A stretch of DNA of 64,000 nt from Chrysoperla carnea (Eukaryota; Arthropoda; Insecta; Neuroptera; Chrysopidae): positions 62,001-126,000 of the forward strand of contig NW_025408260.1 in NCBI RefSeq assembly GCF_905475395.1, in the 5' to 3' direction. The translations under genes were made by a program, and so were the position numbers. The notes under the pieces were generated by a model that worked only from the letters and a program-made list of their open reading frames with translations, searched no databases and was not told the DNA's origin. Below, piece after piece: positions 16,601 through 29,877 of this stretch. Within the stretch, counting starts at the first letter, position 1, and each line of letters starts with the position of its first letter.

Positions 16601-18510
16601 AATAAGCAAAAATGATCAAATTTGACATTTTTCGATAGAAAAAACATTTTTTTAAAATTTCCCATTTTACAACTAGAATGTCATGACTATACAAATCATT
16701 GAAATTTTGATCCAAGTAAGTCAAAATGTATACATAGAGGTCCTTTATGACTGGACTAAGTAGAAATAAGCCAAAAATGATCAAATTTGACATTTTTCGA
16801 TAGAAAAAACATTTTTTGAAAATTTCCGATTTTACAACCAGAATGTCATGACTATACAAATCATTGAAATTTTGATCCAAGTAAGTCAAAATGTATACAT
16901 AGAGGTCCTTTATGACTGGACTAAGTATAAATAAGCCAAAAATGATCAAATTTGACATTTTTCCAGAGAAAAAACATTTTTTGAAAATTTTCGATTTTTC
17001 AACAAGAGAGTCATGACTATACAAATCACTGAAATTTTGATCCAAGCAAGTCAGAATGTATACATAGAGGTCCTTTATGACTGGACTAAGTAGAAATAAG
17101 CCAAAAATGATCAAATTTGACGTTTTTCATAAGAAAAAACATTTTTTGAAAATTTTCGATTTTTCAATATGAGAGTCATGACTATACAAATCATTTAAAT
17201 TTTGATCTAAGTAAGTCAAAATGTATACATAGAGGTCCTTTATGACTGGACTAAGTATAAATAAGCCAAAAATGATCAAATTTGACATTTTTCGATAGAA
17301 AAAACATTTTTTGAAAATTTCCGATTTTACAACTAGAATGTCATGACTATACAAATCATTGAAATTTTGATCCAAGTAAGTCAAAATTTATACATAGAGG
17401 TCCTTTATGACTGGACTAAGTAGAAATAAGCCAAAAATGATCAAATTTGACATTTTTCGATAGAAAAAACATTTTTTGAAAATTTCCGATTTTACAACTA
17501 GAATGTCATGACTATACAAATCATTGAAATTTTGATCCAAGTAAGTCAAAATGTATACATAGAGGTCCTTTATGACTGGACTAAGTATAAATAAGCCAAA
17601 AATGATCAAATTTTACATTTTTCCAGAGAAAAAACATTTTTTGAAAATTTGCGATTTTTCAACAAGAGAGTCATGACTATACAAATCACTGAAATTTTGA
17701 TCCAAGTAAGTCAAAATGTATACATAGAGGTCCTTTATGACTGGACTAAGTAGAAATAAGCCAAAAATGATCAAATTTGACATTTTTCATAAGAAAAAAC
17801 ATTTTTTGAAAATTTTCGATTTTTCAATATGAGAGTCATGACTATACAAATCATTTAAATTTTGATCCAAGTAAGTCAAAATGTATACATAGAGGTCCTT
17901 TATGACTGCACTAAGTATAAATAAGCCAAAAATGATCAAATTTGACATTTTTCGATAGAAAAAACATTTTTTGAAAATTTCCGATTTTACAACTAGAATG
18001 TCATGACTATACAAATAATTTAAATTTTGATCCAAGTAAGTCAAAATGTATACATAGAGGTCCTTTATGACTGGACTAAGTATAAATAAGCCGAAAATGA
18101 TCAAATTTGACATTTTTCGATAAAAAAAACATTTTTTGAAAATTTTCGATTTTTCATCATTAGAGTCATGACTTTACAAATCATTGAAATTTTGATCCAA
18201 GTAAGTCAAAATGTATACATAGAGGTCCTTTATGACTGGACTAAGTAGAATTAAGCCAAAAATGATCAAATTTGACATTTTTCGGTAGAAAAAACATTTT
18301 TTGAAAATTTCCGATTTTACAACTAGAATGTCATGACTATACAAATCATTGAAATTTTGATCCAAGTAAGTCAAAATGTATACATAGAGGTCCTTTATGA
18401 CTGGACTAAGTTGAAATAAGCCAAAAATGATCAAATTTGACATTTTTCGATAGAAAAAACATTTTTTGAAAATTTCCGATTTTACAACTAGAATGTCATG
18501 ACTATACAAA

Positions 18511-21500
18511 TCATTGGTTTTGATCCAAGTAAGTCAAAATGTATATATAGAGGTCCTTTATGACTGGACTAAGTATAAATAAGCCAAAAATGATCAAATT
18601 TGACATTTTTCCAGAGAAAAAACATTTTTTGAAAATTTTCGATTTTTCAACATGAGTGTCATGACTATACAAATCATTTAAATTTTGATCCATGTAAGTC
18701 AAAATGTATACATAGAGGTCCTTTATGACTGGACTAAGTATAAATAAGCCAAAAATGATCAAATTTGACATTTTTCATAAGGAAAAACATTTTTTGAAAA
18801 TTTTCGATTTTTCAACAAGAGAGTCATGACTATGCAAATCATTGAAATTTTGATCCAAGTAAGTCAAAATGTATACAAAGAGGTCCTTTATGACTGGACT
18901 AAGTATAAATAAGCCAAAAATGATCAAATTTGACATTTTTCGAGAGAAAAAACATGTTTTGAAAATTTTCGATTTTTCAACATGAGAGTCATGACTATAC
19001 AAATTATTTAAATTTTGATCCAAGTAAGTCAAAATGTATACATAGAGGTCCTTTATGACTGACTAAGTAGAAATAAGCCAATAATGATCAAATTTGACAT
19101 TTTTCATAAGAAAAAACATTTTTTGTAAATTTTCGATTTTTCAACAAGAGAGTCATGACTATACAAATCATTGAAATTTTGATCCAAGTAAGTCAAAATG
19201 TATACATGGAAGTCCTTTATGACTGGACTAAGTATAAATAAGCCAAAAATGATCAAATTTGACATTTTTCGATAGAAAAAACATTTTTTGAAAATTTTCG
19301 ATTTTTCAACATGAGAGTCATGACTATACAAATCATTGAAATTTTGATCCAAGTAAGTCAAAATGTATATATAGAGGTCCTTTATGACTGTACTAAGTAT
19401 AAATAAGTCAAAAATGATCAAATTTGACATTTTTCGATAGAAAAAACATTTTTTGAAAATTTCCGATTTCACAACTAGAATGTCATGACTATACAAATCA
19501 TTGAAATTTTGATCCAAGTAAAACAAAATGTATACATAGAGGTCCTTTATGACTGGACTAAGTAGAAATAAGCCCAAAATGATCAAATTTGACATTTTTC
19601 GATAGAAAAAACATTTTTTGAAAATTTCCGATTTTACAACTAGAATGTCATGACTATACAAATCATTGAAATTTTGATCCAAGTAAGTCAAAATGTATAT
19701 ATAGAGGTCCTTTATGACTGGACTAAGTATAAATAAGCCAAAAATGATCAAATTTGACATTTTTCCAGAGAAAAAACATTTTTTGAAAATTTCCGATTTT
19801 ACAACTAGAATGTCATGACTATACAAATCATTTAAATTTTGATCCAAGTAAGTCAAAATGTATACATAGAGGTCCTTTATGACTGGACTAAGTATAAATA
19901 AACCAAAAATGATCAAAATTGACATTTTTCATAAGAAAAAACATTTTTTGAAAATTTCGGATTTTACAACTAGAATGTCATGACTATACAAATCATTGAA
20001 ATTTTGATCCAAGTAAGTCAAAATGTATATATAGAGGTCCTTTATGACTGGACTAAGTATAAATAAGCCAAAAATAATCAAATTTGACATTTTTCCAGAG
20101 AAAAAACATTTTTTGAAAATTTTCGATTTTTCAACATGAGTGTCATGACTATACAAATCATTTAAATTTTGATCAAAGTAAGTCAAAATGTATACATAGA
20201 GGTCCTTTATGACTGGACTAAGTATAAATAAGCCAAAAATGATCAAATTTGACATTTTTCATAAGAAAAAACATTTTTTGAAAATTTTCGATTTTTCAAC
20301 AAGAGAGTCATGACTATATAAATCATTGAAATTTTGATCCAAGTAAGTCAAAATGTATATATAGAGGTCCTTTTCGACTGGACTAAGTATAAATAAGCCA
20401 AAAATTATCAAATTTGACATTTTTCCAGAGAAAAAACATTTTTTGAAAATTTTCGATTTTTCAACATGAGTGTCATGACTATACAAATCATTGAAATTTT
20501 GATCCAAGTAAGTCAAAATGTATACATAGAGGTCCTTTATGACTGGACTAAGTAGAAATAAGCCAAAAATGATCAAATTTGACATTTTTCGGTAGAAAAA
20601 ACATTTTTTGAAAATTTCCGATTTTACAACTAGAATGTCATGACTATACAAATCATTGAAATTTTGATCCAAGTAAGTCAAAATGTATACATAGAGGTCC
20701 TTTATGACTGGACTAAGTTGAAATAAGCCAAAAATGATCAAATTTGACATTTTTCGATAGAAAAAACATTTTTTGAAAATTTCCGATTTTACAACTAGAA
20801 TGTCATGACTATACAAATCATTGGTTTTGATCCAAGTAAGTCAAAATGTATATATAGAGGTCCTTTATGACTGGACTAAGTATAAATAAGCCAAAAATGA
20901 TCAAATTTGACATTTTTCCAGAGAAAAAACATTTTTTGAAAATTTTCGATTTTTCAACATGAGTGTCATGACTATACAAATCATTTAAATTTTGATCCAA
21001 GTAAGTCAAAATGTATACATAGAGGTCCTTTATGACTGGACTAAGTATAAATAAGCCAAAAATGATCAAATTTGACATTTTTCATAAGGAAAAACATTTT
21101 TTGAAAATTTTCGATTTTTCAACAAGAGAGTCATGACTATGCAAATCATTGAAATTTTGATCCAAGTAAGTCAAAATGTATACAAAGAGGTCCTTTATGA
21201 CTGGACTAAGTATAAATAAGCCAAAAATGATCAAATTTGACATTTTTCGAGAGAAAAAACATGTTTTGAAAATTTTCGATTTTTCAACATGAGAGTCATG
21301 ACTATACAAATTATTTAAATTTTGATCCAAGTAAGTCAAAATGTATACATAGAGGTCCTTTATGACTGACTAAGTATAAATAAGCCAATAATGATCAAAT
21401 TTGACATTTTTCATAAGAAAAAACATTTTTTGAAAATTTTCGATTTTTCAACAAGAGAGTCATGACTATACAAATCATTGAAATTTTGATCCAAGTAAGT

Positions 21501-24500
21501 CAAAATGTATACATAGAGGTCCTTTATGACTGGACTAAGTATAAATGGGCCAAAAATGATCAAATTTGACATTTTTCGATAGAAAAAACATTTTTTGAAA
21601 ATTTCCGATTTTACAACTAGAATGTCATGACTATACAAATCATTGAAATTTTGATCCAAGTAAGTCAAAATGTATACATAGAGGTCCTTTATGACTGGAC
21701 TAAGTTGAAATAAGCCAAAAATGATCAAATTTGACATTTTTCGATAGAAAAAACATTTTTTGAAAATTTTCGATTTTTCAACATGAGAGTCATGACTATA
21801 CAAATCATTGAAATTTTGATCCAAGGAAGTCAAAATGTATATATAGAGGTCCTTTATGACTGTACTAAGTATAAATAAGTCAAAAATGATCAAATTTGAC
21901 ATTTTTCGATAGAAAAAACATTTTTTGAAAATTTCCGATTTTACAACTAGAATGTCATGACTATACAAATCATTGAAATTTTGATCCAAGTAAAACAAAA
22001 TGTATACATAGAGGTCCTTTATGACTGGACTAAGTAGAAATAAGCCAAAAATGATCAAATTTGACATTTTTCGATAGAAAAAACATTTTTTGAAAATTTC
22101 CGATTTTACAACTAGAATGTCATGACTATACAAATCATTGAAATTTTGATCCAAGTAAGTCAAAATGTATATATAGAGGTCCTTTATGACTGGACTAAGT
22201 ATAAATAAGCCAAAAATGATCAAATTTGACATTTTTCCACAGAAAAAACATTTTTTGAAAATTTCCGATTTTACAACTAGAATGTCATGACTATACAAAT
22301 CATTTAAATTTTGATCCAAGTAAGTCAAAATGTATACATAGAGGTCCTTTATGACTGGACTAAGTATAAATAAACCAAAAATGATCAAAATTGACATTTT
22401 TCATAAGAAAAAACATTTTTTGAAAATTTCGGATTTTACAACTAGAATGTCATGACTATACAAATCATTGAAATTTTGATCCAAGTAAGTCAAAATGTAT
22501 ACATAGAGGTCCATTATGACTGCACTAAGTATAAATAAGCCAAAAATGATCAAATTTGACATTTTTCGATAGAAAAAACATTTTTTGAAAATTTCCGATT
22601 TTACAACTAGAATGTCATGACTATACAAATAATTTAAATTTTGATCCAAGTAAGTCAAAATGTATACATAGAGGTCCTTTATGACTGGACTAAGTATAAA
22701 TAAGCAAAAAATGATCAAATTTGACATTTTTCGATAAAAAACACATTTTTTGAAAATTTTTGATTTTTCATCATTAGAGTCATGACTATACAAATCATTG
22801 AAATTTTGATCCAAGTAAGTCAAAATGTATACATAGAGGTCCTTTATGACTGGACTAAGTAGAAATAAGCCAAAAATGATCAAATTTGACATTTTTCGGT
22901 AGAAAAAACATTTTTTGAAAATTTCCGATTTTACAACTAGAATGTCATGACTATACAAATCATTGAAATTTTGATCCAAGTTAGTCAAAATGTACACATA
23001 GAGGTCCTTTATGACTGGACTAAGTTGAAATAAGCCAAAAATGATCAAATTTGACATTTTTCGATAGAAAAAACATTTTTTGAAAATTTCCGATTTTACA
23101 ACTAGAATGTCATGACTATACAAATCATTGGTTTTGATCCAAGTAAGTCAAAATGTATATATAGAGGTCCTTTATGACTGGACTAAGTATAAATAAGCCA
23201 AAAATGATCAAATTTGACATTTTTCCAGAGAAAAAACATTTTTTGAAAATTTTCGATTTTTCAACATGAGTGTCATGACTATACAAATCATTTAAATTTT
23301 GATCCAAGTAAGTCAAAATGTATACATAGAGGTCCTTTATGACTGGACTAAGTATAAATAAGCCAAAAATGATCAAATTTGACATTTTTCATAAGGAAAA
23401 ACATTTTTTGAAAATTTTCGATTTTTCAACAAGAGAGTCATGACTATGCAAATCATTGAAATTTTGATCCAAGTAAGTCAAAATGTATACAAAGAGGTCC
23501 TTTATGACTGGACTAAGTAGAAATAAGCCAAAAATGATCAAATTTGACATTTTTCGATAGAAAAAACATTTTTTGAAAATTATCGATTTTACAACTAGAA
23601 TGTCATGACCATACAAATCATTGAAATTTTGATCCAAGTAAGTCAAAATGTATACATAGGGTCCTCTATGACTGGACTAAGTATAAATAAGCCAAAAACG
23701 ATCAAATTTGACATTTTTCGATAGAAAAATCATTTTTTGAAAATTATCGATTTTTCAACATGAGAGTCATGACTATACAAATCATTGAAATTTTGATCCA
23801 AGTAAGTCAAAATGTATACATAGAGGTCCTTTATGACTGGACTAAGTATAAATAAGTCAAAAATGATCAAATTTGACATTTTTCGATAGAAAAAACATTT
23901 TTTGAAAATTTCCGATTTTACAACTAGAATGTCATGACTATACAAATCATTGAAATTTTGATCCAAGTAAGTCAAAATGTATACATAGAATATCATTATG
24001 ACTGGACTAAGTATAAATAGGCCAAAAATGATCAAATTTGACATTTTTCGATAGAAAAAACATTTTTTAAAAATTTTCGATTTTACAACATGAGAGTCAT
24101 GACTATACAAATCATTGAAATTTTGATCCAAGTAAGTCAAAATGTATACATAGAGGTCCTTTATGACTGCACTAAGTATAAATAAGCCAAAAATGATCAA
24201 ATTTGACATTTTTCGATAGAAAAAACATTTTTTGAAAATTTCCGATTTTACAACTAGAATGTCATGACTATACAAATAATTTAAATTTTGATCCAAGTAA
24301 GTCAAAATGTATACATAGAGGTCCTTTATGACTGGACTAAGCATAAATAAGCAAAAAATGATCAAATTTGACATTTTTCGATAAAAAAAACATTTTTTGA
24401 AAATTTTCGATTTTTCATCATTAGAGTCATGACTATACAAATCATTGAAATTTTGATCCAAGTAAGTCAAAATGTATACATAGAGGTCCTTTATGACTGG

Positions 24501-25032
24501 ACTAAGTAGAAATAAGCCAAAAATGATCAAATTTGACATTTTTCGGTAGAAAAAACATTTTTTGAAAATTTCCGATTTTACAACTAGAATGTCATGACTA
24601 TACAAATCATTGAAATTTTGATCCAAGTTAGTCAAAATGTATACAAAGAGGTCCTTTATGACTGGACTAAGTTGAAATAAGCCAAAAATGATCAAATTTG
24701 ACATTTTTCGATAGAAAAAACATTTTTTGAAAATTTCCGATTTTACAACTAGAATGTCATGACTATACAAATCATTGGTTTTGATCCAAGTAAGTCAAAA
24801 TGTATATATAGAGGTCCTTTATGACTGGACTAAGTATAAATAAGCCAAAAATGATCAAATTTGACATTTTTCCAGAGAAAAAACATTTTTTGAAAATTTT
24901 CGATTTTTCAACATGAGTGTCATGACTATACAAATCATTTAAATTTTGATCCAAGTAAGTCAAAATGTATACATAGAGGTCCTTTATGACTGGACTAAGT
25001 ATAAATAAGCCAAAAATGATCAAATTTGACAT
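18511..25032. repeat. Higher-order repeat of about 2.3 kb in the satellite
   Basis: A dimer carrying the two-base deletion cattggttttgat starts runs near 18,511, 20,818, 23,125 and 24,772. The spacings are 2,307, 2,307 and 1,647 bp, i.e. 14, 14 and 10 monomers less three bases. Downstream monomers, including the one-base-short gactgactaag unit, repeat with the same spacing (19,104 and 21,411). This is a local higher-order repeat distinct from the 5.3-kb duplication on the left. Confidence 0.8.
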
Positions 25033-26579
25033 TTTTCATAAGGAAAAACATTTTTTGAAAATTTTCGATTTTTCAACAAGAGAGTCATGACTATGCAAAT
25101 CATTGAAATTTTGATCCAAGTAAGTCAAAATGTATACAAAGAGGTCCTTTATGACTGGACTAAGTAGAAATAAGCCAAAAATGATCAAATTTGACATTTT
25201 TCGATAGAAAAAACATTTTTTGAAAATTATCGATTTTTCAACATGAGAGTCATGACTATACAAATCAATGAAATTTTGATCCAAGTAAGTCAAAATGTAT
25301 ACATAGAGGTCCTTTATGACTGGACTAAGTATAAATAAGCCAAAAATGATCAAATTTGACATTTTTCGATAGAAAAAATATTTTTTGAAAATTTTCGTTT
25401 TTTCAACATGAGAGTCATGACTATACAAATCATTAAAATTTTGATGCAAGTAAGTCAAAATGTATACATAGAGGTCCTTTATGACCGGACTAAGTAGAAA
25501 TAAGCCAAAAATGATCAAATTTGACATTTTTCGATAGAAAAAACATTTTTTGAAAATTTCCGATTTTACAACTAGAATGTCATGACTATACAAATCATTG
25601 AATTTTTGATCCAAGTAAGTCAAAATGTATACATAGAGGTCCTTTATGACTGGACTAAGTATAAATAAGCCAAAAATGATCAAATTTGACATTTTTCGAT
25701 AGAAAAAACATTTTTTGAAAATTATCGATTTTTCAACATGAGAGTCATGACTATGCAAATCATTGAAATTTTGATCCAAGTAAGTTAAAATGTATACATA
25801 GAGGTCCTTTATGACTGGACTAAGTATAAATAAGCCAAAAATGATCAAATTTGACATTTTTCGATAGAAAAAATATTTTTTGAAAATTTTCGTTTTTTCA
25901 ACATGAGAGTCATGAGTATACAAATCATTAAAATTTTGATGCAAGTAAGTCAAAATGTATACATGGAGGTCCTTTATGACTGGACTAAGTATAAATAAGC
26001 CAAAAATGATCAAATTTGACATTTTTCGATAGAAAAAACATTTTTTGAAAATTTCCGATTTTACAACTAGAATGTCATGACTATACAAATCATTGAAATT
26101 TTGATCCAAGTAAGTCAAAATGTATACATAGGGTCCTCTATGACTGGACTAAGTATAAATAAGCCAAAAATGATCAAATTTGACATTTTTCGATAGAAAA
26201 ATCATTTTTTGAAAATTATCGATTTTTCAACATGAGAGTCATGACTATACAAATCATTGAAATTTTGATCCAAGTAAGTCAAAATGTATACATAGAGGTC
26301 CTTTATGACTGGACTAAGTATAAATGGGCCAAAAATGATCAAATTTGACATTTTTCGATAGAAAAAACATTTTTTGAAAATTTCCGATTTTACAACTAGA
26401 ATGTCATGACTATACAAATCATTGAAATTTTGATCCAAGTAAGTCAAAATGTATACATAGAGGTTCTTTATGACTGGGCTAAAGTAGTTATACTATGACA
26501 GTTCTACGATCAAAGCCCATGTTAAATCCCATAAGAGAAATCATAGTTGGTATAAAAAATTGGTATAGGAAAAATACAT

Positions 26580-26862
26580 GTAAAATATGAGTGAGAGAAG
26601 TGTGTGGAGTGTAGATTTACTTTTTGGTTCAGTAGGTAGACTAGAGCCCTTTTAAATTATGACTTTTGGTATGTTTAACAGGAAATAAATTTTTGAAAGA
26701 TAAGAAATAATTCTTAAGCGAAGTAAAATATGAGTGAGACAAGTGTGTAGATTACCTTGTGGTTCAGTTGAGAGGTAGACTAGAGCCCTTTGAAATTATG
26801 ACTTTTGGTATGGTTAACAGGAAATAAATTTTTGTAAGATAAGAAATAATTAGTGCTTAAGG
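26580..26862. repeat. Imperfect tandem duplication, about 143 bp x 2
   Basis: The blocks 26,580-26,720 and 26,723-26,862 align closely, sharing ggtagactagagccct, attatgacttttggtat and taacaggaaataaattttt, with a few small indels. Confidence 0.8.
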
Positions 26863-27150
26863 GAATGTAATAAGAAATTATTTTTAAAAACATTTACATT
26901 TAGAAAATTATTATAGGAAGCATATTAAGAGGAAATAGCTGTGGTTATTAATTTTTTAAGTAATACAAAATTTGTGGTTAATTATAGTCGCCTGCGGTTT
27001 TAATGAAATCCTTTGTGGTTTGTGGTTAACGGAAGTTGATAAAACGTCACAAAAATAATTGGAGGGATATGTAAGAAAACAAGATGATATGAAAATTGAT
27101 TATTTTATGAAAAAAAATTTTTTTCATTATATTTCGAATCATTGAAGCAA

Positions 27151-27156
27151 ACTGTT
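27151..27156. other. Left target-site duplication ACTGTT of the inner Polinton
   Basis: ACTGTT directly abuts the AGTAGAAG terminus and is repeated at the other end. Confidence 0.9.
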
Positions 27157-28987
27157 AGTAGAAGAGTCAAGTCACTCCTGGGCCAGTTTGACCTCAAGTA
27201 ACCCCGCTTTGATGGTACACTTTTCAAAAAAGGGCAAACCTAGGTGAATGTTGGAAACCTCGGAAGTTGGAGGGGATAGATGACGTCATTGACCAATAGT
27301 AAATCAAGATGGCGTTGGGAGGTGTGGTGGGGCGTGGCTGACAGAGCGTTAGTGTGTTTCTTGGCGGAAGTGGGGCTTAAAGTGGTGGGCGCGGTTTTGG
27401 AAGTGGGGGTTAAAGGGGGCGGGAATTGGACGTTAGATGAGATAATCGAATTCAGCCCAGTTGGATGGTACACTTTTCCAAAAAGGGCAAACCTCGGTTG
27501 AATGCGAAGTTGGAGGGGGGACGTCATTGGCCAATAGTAGCGCTGTAAAAATCAAGATGGCGTTGGGAGGTGTGGTGGGGTGAGGAATGGCTAAACGGGG
27601 GGGTTGGCTTTAACCAATAGTGGCGGAGAGTGAACAGGGGGCGGGACGTAAGGGCAAACCTAGGTGAATGTTGGAAACCTCGGCATTGGCCAATAGTAAA
27701 TTAAGATGGCGTCGGGAGGTGTGGTGGAGGAGAATAATGGCTGCCTAAGCATTGATGACGTCATTGGCTTTAACCAATAGTGGCGGAGAGTGAACGGGGG
27801 GCGGGACGTTGACATTAGTTAGCAATTTACAAGAATATGTTAATTTGACCTTGAAAAATATTGTAATTTGACACTTTAAATATACATGATAAAATTCAAG
27901 ATACGTGACCGGATGTTAATATTTTTTTATGATTAAGCAATGTAATATGACACTTGAAATTTACATAATAAAAATACATGTTTAAACTTGTTTGAACTTG
28001 TTTAAACTTGTCTGAATTCCAAGAAAAAATAATTAGTTTGAATTACGATTATAAAAATATCAAATTACAACTTTTTTAGTGGTGGGGTTGTTTGAAATAA
28101 TTTTACATGTGTCAAAACACGTGACCGGATGTTAATATTTTTTTATGATTAAGCAATGTAATATGACACTTGAAATTTACATAATAAAAATACATGTTCA
28201 AACTTGTTTGAATGGACTTTGATCTTAAAATAATTTTACACGTGTCAGCAATTTTCAAGAATATGTTAATTTGACCTTGAAAAATATGATATCATCATCT
28301 TGTAACAAGTTCAAACTTGTTTGAAATAATTTTACATGTGTCAAAACACGTGACCGGATGCTAATATTTTTTTATGATTAAGCAATGTAATATGACACTT
28401 GAACGTGTTAGATAATAATTTGCAAATCTGAATTCCAAGAAAAGAATATTATGAGTCTGCAATTTTCAAGAATATGTTGAAATAGATATCATCTAACCTT
28501 GAAAAATATTGTAATTTGACACTTTAAGTATACATGATAAAATTCAAGATACGTGACCGGATGTTAATATTTTTTTATGATTAAGCAATGTAATATGACA
28601 CTTGAAATTTACATAATAAAAATACATGTTCAAACTTGTTTGAATGGACTTTGATCTTAAAATAATTTCACACGTGTCAGCAATTTTCAAGAATATGTTA
28701 ATTTGACCTTGAAAAATATGATATCATCATCTTGTAACAAGTTCAAACTTGTTTGAAATAATTTTACATGTGTCAAAACACGTGACCGGATGCTAATATT
28801 TTTTTATGATTAAGCAATGTAATATGACACTTGAAATTTACATAATAAAAATACATGTTCAAACTTGTTTGAACTTGTTTAAACTTGTCTGAATTCCAAG
28901 AAAAAATAATTAGTTTGAATTACGATTATAAAAATATCAAATTACAACTTTTTTAGTGGTGGGGGTAATGCTATAAAATTGTGTTGA
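27157..28987. repeat. Left terminal inverted repeat of the inner Polinton
   Basis: This 1.8-kb block is the reverse complement of 42,980-44,469 with indels. It has an outer GC-rich half (27,157-27,830) and an inner AT-rich half. The inner half carries a 203-229-bp module repeated five times, each with gtgaccggatg (near 27,904, 28,121, 28,350, 28,553, 28,782), mostly preceded by a CACGTG palindrome. The right terminus has only three modules, which explains the length difference. The inner boundary is set by acttttttagtggtgggg near 28,960. Confidence 0.93.
27240..27820. promoter_or_regulatory. Promoter-like motif array in the left Polinton terminus
   Basis: Full CRE/ATF palindromes TGACGTCA lie at 27,281 and 27,756, with a partial one (gacgtca) near 27,520. 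Each is followed within a few bases by a CCAAT-type motif (attgaccaatag, attggccaatag, ctttaaccaatag). A YY1-like core caagatggcg follows at 27,305 and 27,553, with a variant near 27,703. GC-box/E2F-like strings (gggggcgggaa, gggggcgggac) lie near 27,415, 27,640 and 27,800. The order CRE-CCAAT-YY1-like recurs. Motif identities come from general knowledge of animal promoters; function is inferred. Confidence 0.55.
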
Positions 28988-29129
28988 CATCGAAGAAGAA
29001 AGTCAAGCATTATTTTAAAATCATTCCTATATTGAATTTTGTTACTGCAAGATATATATATTTTATTGTTATACATCAGAAATTTCCGAATAAAAAATCA
29101 TTTTATAAAATCTATGTATTTTTATTTTT

Positions 29130-29505
29130 AAATATTTATAATACAACACTGTTTTTTTAAATAAGAAACTTACAATAAAAAATAATATTTTTACAATGTG
29201 ATATTTTTTATTTCATATAAATCACAAGTATGTTCACAAAAGCGGTCCACTATGACAAATTTTTTTTTTTTTGTTACAAGTATGTTCATAAAAACGTTCC
29301 ACTATAAAAGGAGACTTTTTTTATCAATATATGAATCGTGTAAAGAGTCGAACCCTAACCACCGGACTTTAACTTTGGATCCACGTTTAGCTAAGACCTT
29401 TTCCACTAAATAAATGTTTGGATCGTTTTGTAATTCTTAACTTTTTGTAATTCTTCGGTATAGAAACGACCCTTTATACCTTCGTTGTTGTAATCCTTCA
29501 ATAAA
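29130..29505 (-). pseudogene. Inverted remnant of the integrase 3' end
   Basis: Read on the minus strand, this block is about 85-90% similar by eye to 33,217-33,600 on the plus strand, so the two are inverted copies inside the element. Translation gives pieces of the Polinton integrase tail: an LLKD..N...KG.FY.EELQK segment, then a VEKV...RG..V..RWLGFD-type chromodomain-like segment. A small indel separates them. The block lies just inside the left terminal repeat, where Polinton integrase genes often end, so this may be the native integrase position. The rest of the integrase is gone. Confidence 0.65.
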
Positions 29506-29585
29506 TATGTTAATTTGACCCTGAGAGTCATAATTCCGTCTATTAGCGTTTGTTGATGTTACAATTTTTAAATAGTTGCGCATGT

Positions 29586-29771
29586 CTTGCTCTCAATAAT
29601 GTTTTGGATTGTTCACATCAAGCTGAAAATATAAAAAATGGACCTGTAGATGTTAGGTTAGAATTGAAATGCTTGCAAAATATACCAGAGAATACATCAG
29701 CATTTTGTTTGATCTTACATGATCGAGTTGTAGAATACAATCCGATAACGAATGAAGTCAAAAAGTACTAA
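29586..29771 (+). pseudogene. C-terminal fragment of the Polinton major capsid protein
   Basis: About 62 codons ending at the stop at 29,771 match the C-terminus of the fuller capsid gene at 57,198-58,403. Shared landmarks are DCSHQ against NCSHQ, GPVD.(R/K).E.KC, then NTSA(F/Y)CLILHDR(V/I)VEYNP and a final NEVKKY against NDVKRL. The upstream part of the double jelly-roll protein is missing; sequence before 29,586 is unrelated or degenerate. It is the only trace of the inner Polinton's capsid module. Confidence 0.85.
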
Positions 29772-29877
29772 TTGTGTTATCATCATTATAAATTTGTCTG
29801 CAGAAGAGAGCAGTGTCCCTCCGGAACCAATTGCAAATAGAAATTTAAAACAAAATATATTATGACTTGTTTTGTAG

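Larger units (their letters stand above)
1..26482. repeat. 165-bp tandem satellite array (about 160 monomers)
   Basis: The same roughly 165-bp AT-rich unit repeats head to tail from the first base to about 26,482, so the array continues beyond the left edge. Typical landmarks in each unit are tcatgactatacaaatcatt, a gatccaagtaagtcaaaatg block, ggtcctttatgactggacta and an A6/T6-rich block around aaaaaacattttttgaaaat. Several monomer types differ at fixed places, for example cgatag, cataag, ccagag or cattag before the A-run, and a two-base deletion (cattggttttgat) recurring near 5,150, 18,515, 20,820, 23,127 and 24,775. Because 165 is a multiple of three, one minus-strand frame stays open through up to eight monomers and encodes a hydrophobic 55-residue repeat. 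I read this as a by-product and not as genes: monomer types differ mostly at amino-acid-changing sites and stops recur at the cataag variant. The unit length is in the nucleosome-sized range common for centromeric or heterochromatic satellites. Confidence 0.97.
26483..27156. repeat. Probable left terminal region of the outer Polinton, no gene
   Basis: Between the satellite edge and the inner Polinton are 674 AT-rich bases with no plausible coding frame. They include an imperfect tandem duplication of about 143 bp: a copy starting near 26,580 and another near 26,723, both with aaaatatgagtgagag/c, ggtagactagagccct and attatgacttttggtat. If this is a terminal inverted repeat, its reverse complement should occur right of the window. 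The last bases (27,151-27,156) are the left copy of the inner Polinton's target duplication. Confidence 0.5.

Noticed and set aside
300..26447. Dozens of minus-strand open frames with MSNLIIFGLFILSP repeats as membrane-protein genes
   Set aside because: They follow the 165-bp satellite period exactly, start and stop wherever monomer variants dictate, and differ mainly at amino-acid-changing positions; no promoter or gene context.
27240..27527. Open frames on both strands in the GC-rich Polinton terminus
   Set aside because: They overlap terminal repeat motifs, lack any recognisable protein pattern, and their counterpart in the other terminus is not conserved as a frame.
29340..29400. tRNA-like B-box (gagtcgaaccct)
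   Set aside because: No A-box or cloverleaf around it; it belongs to the degenerate integrase tail.
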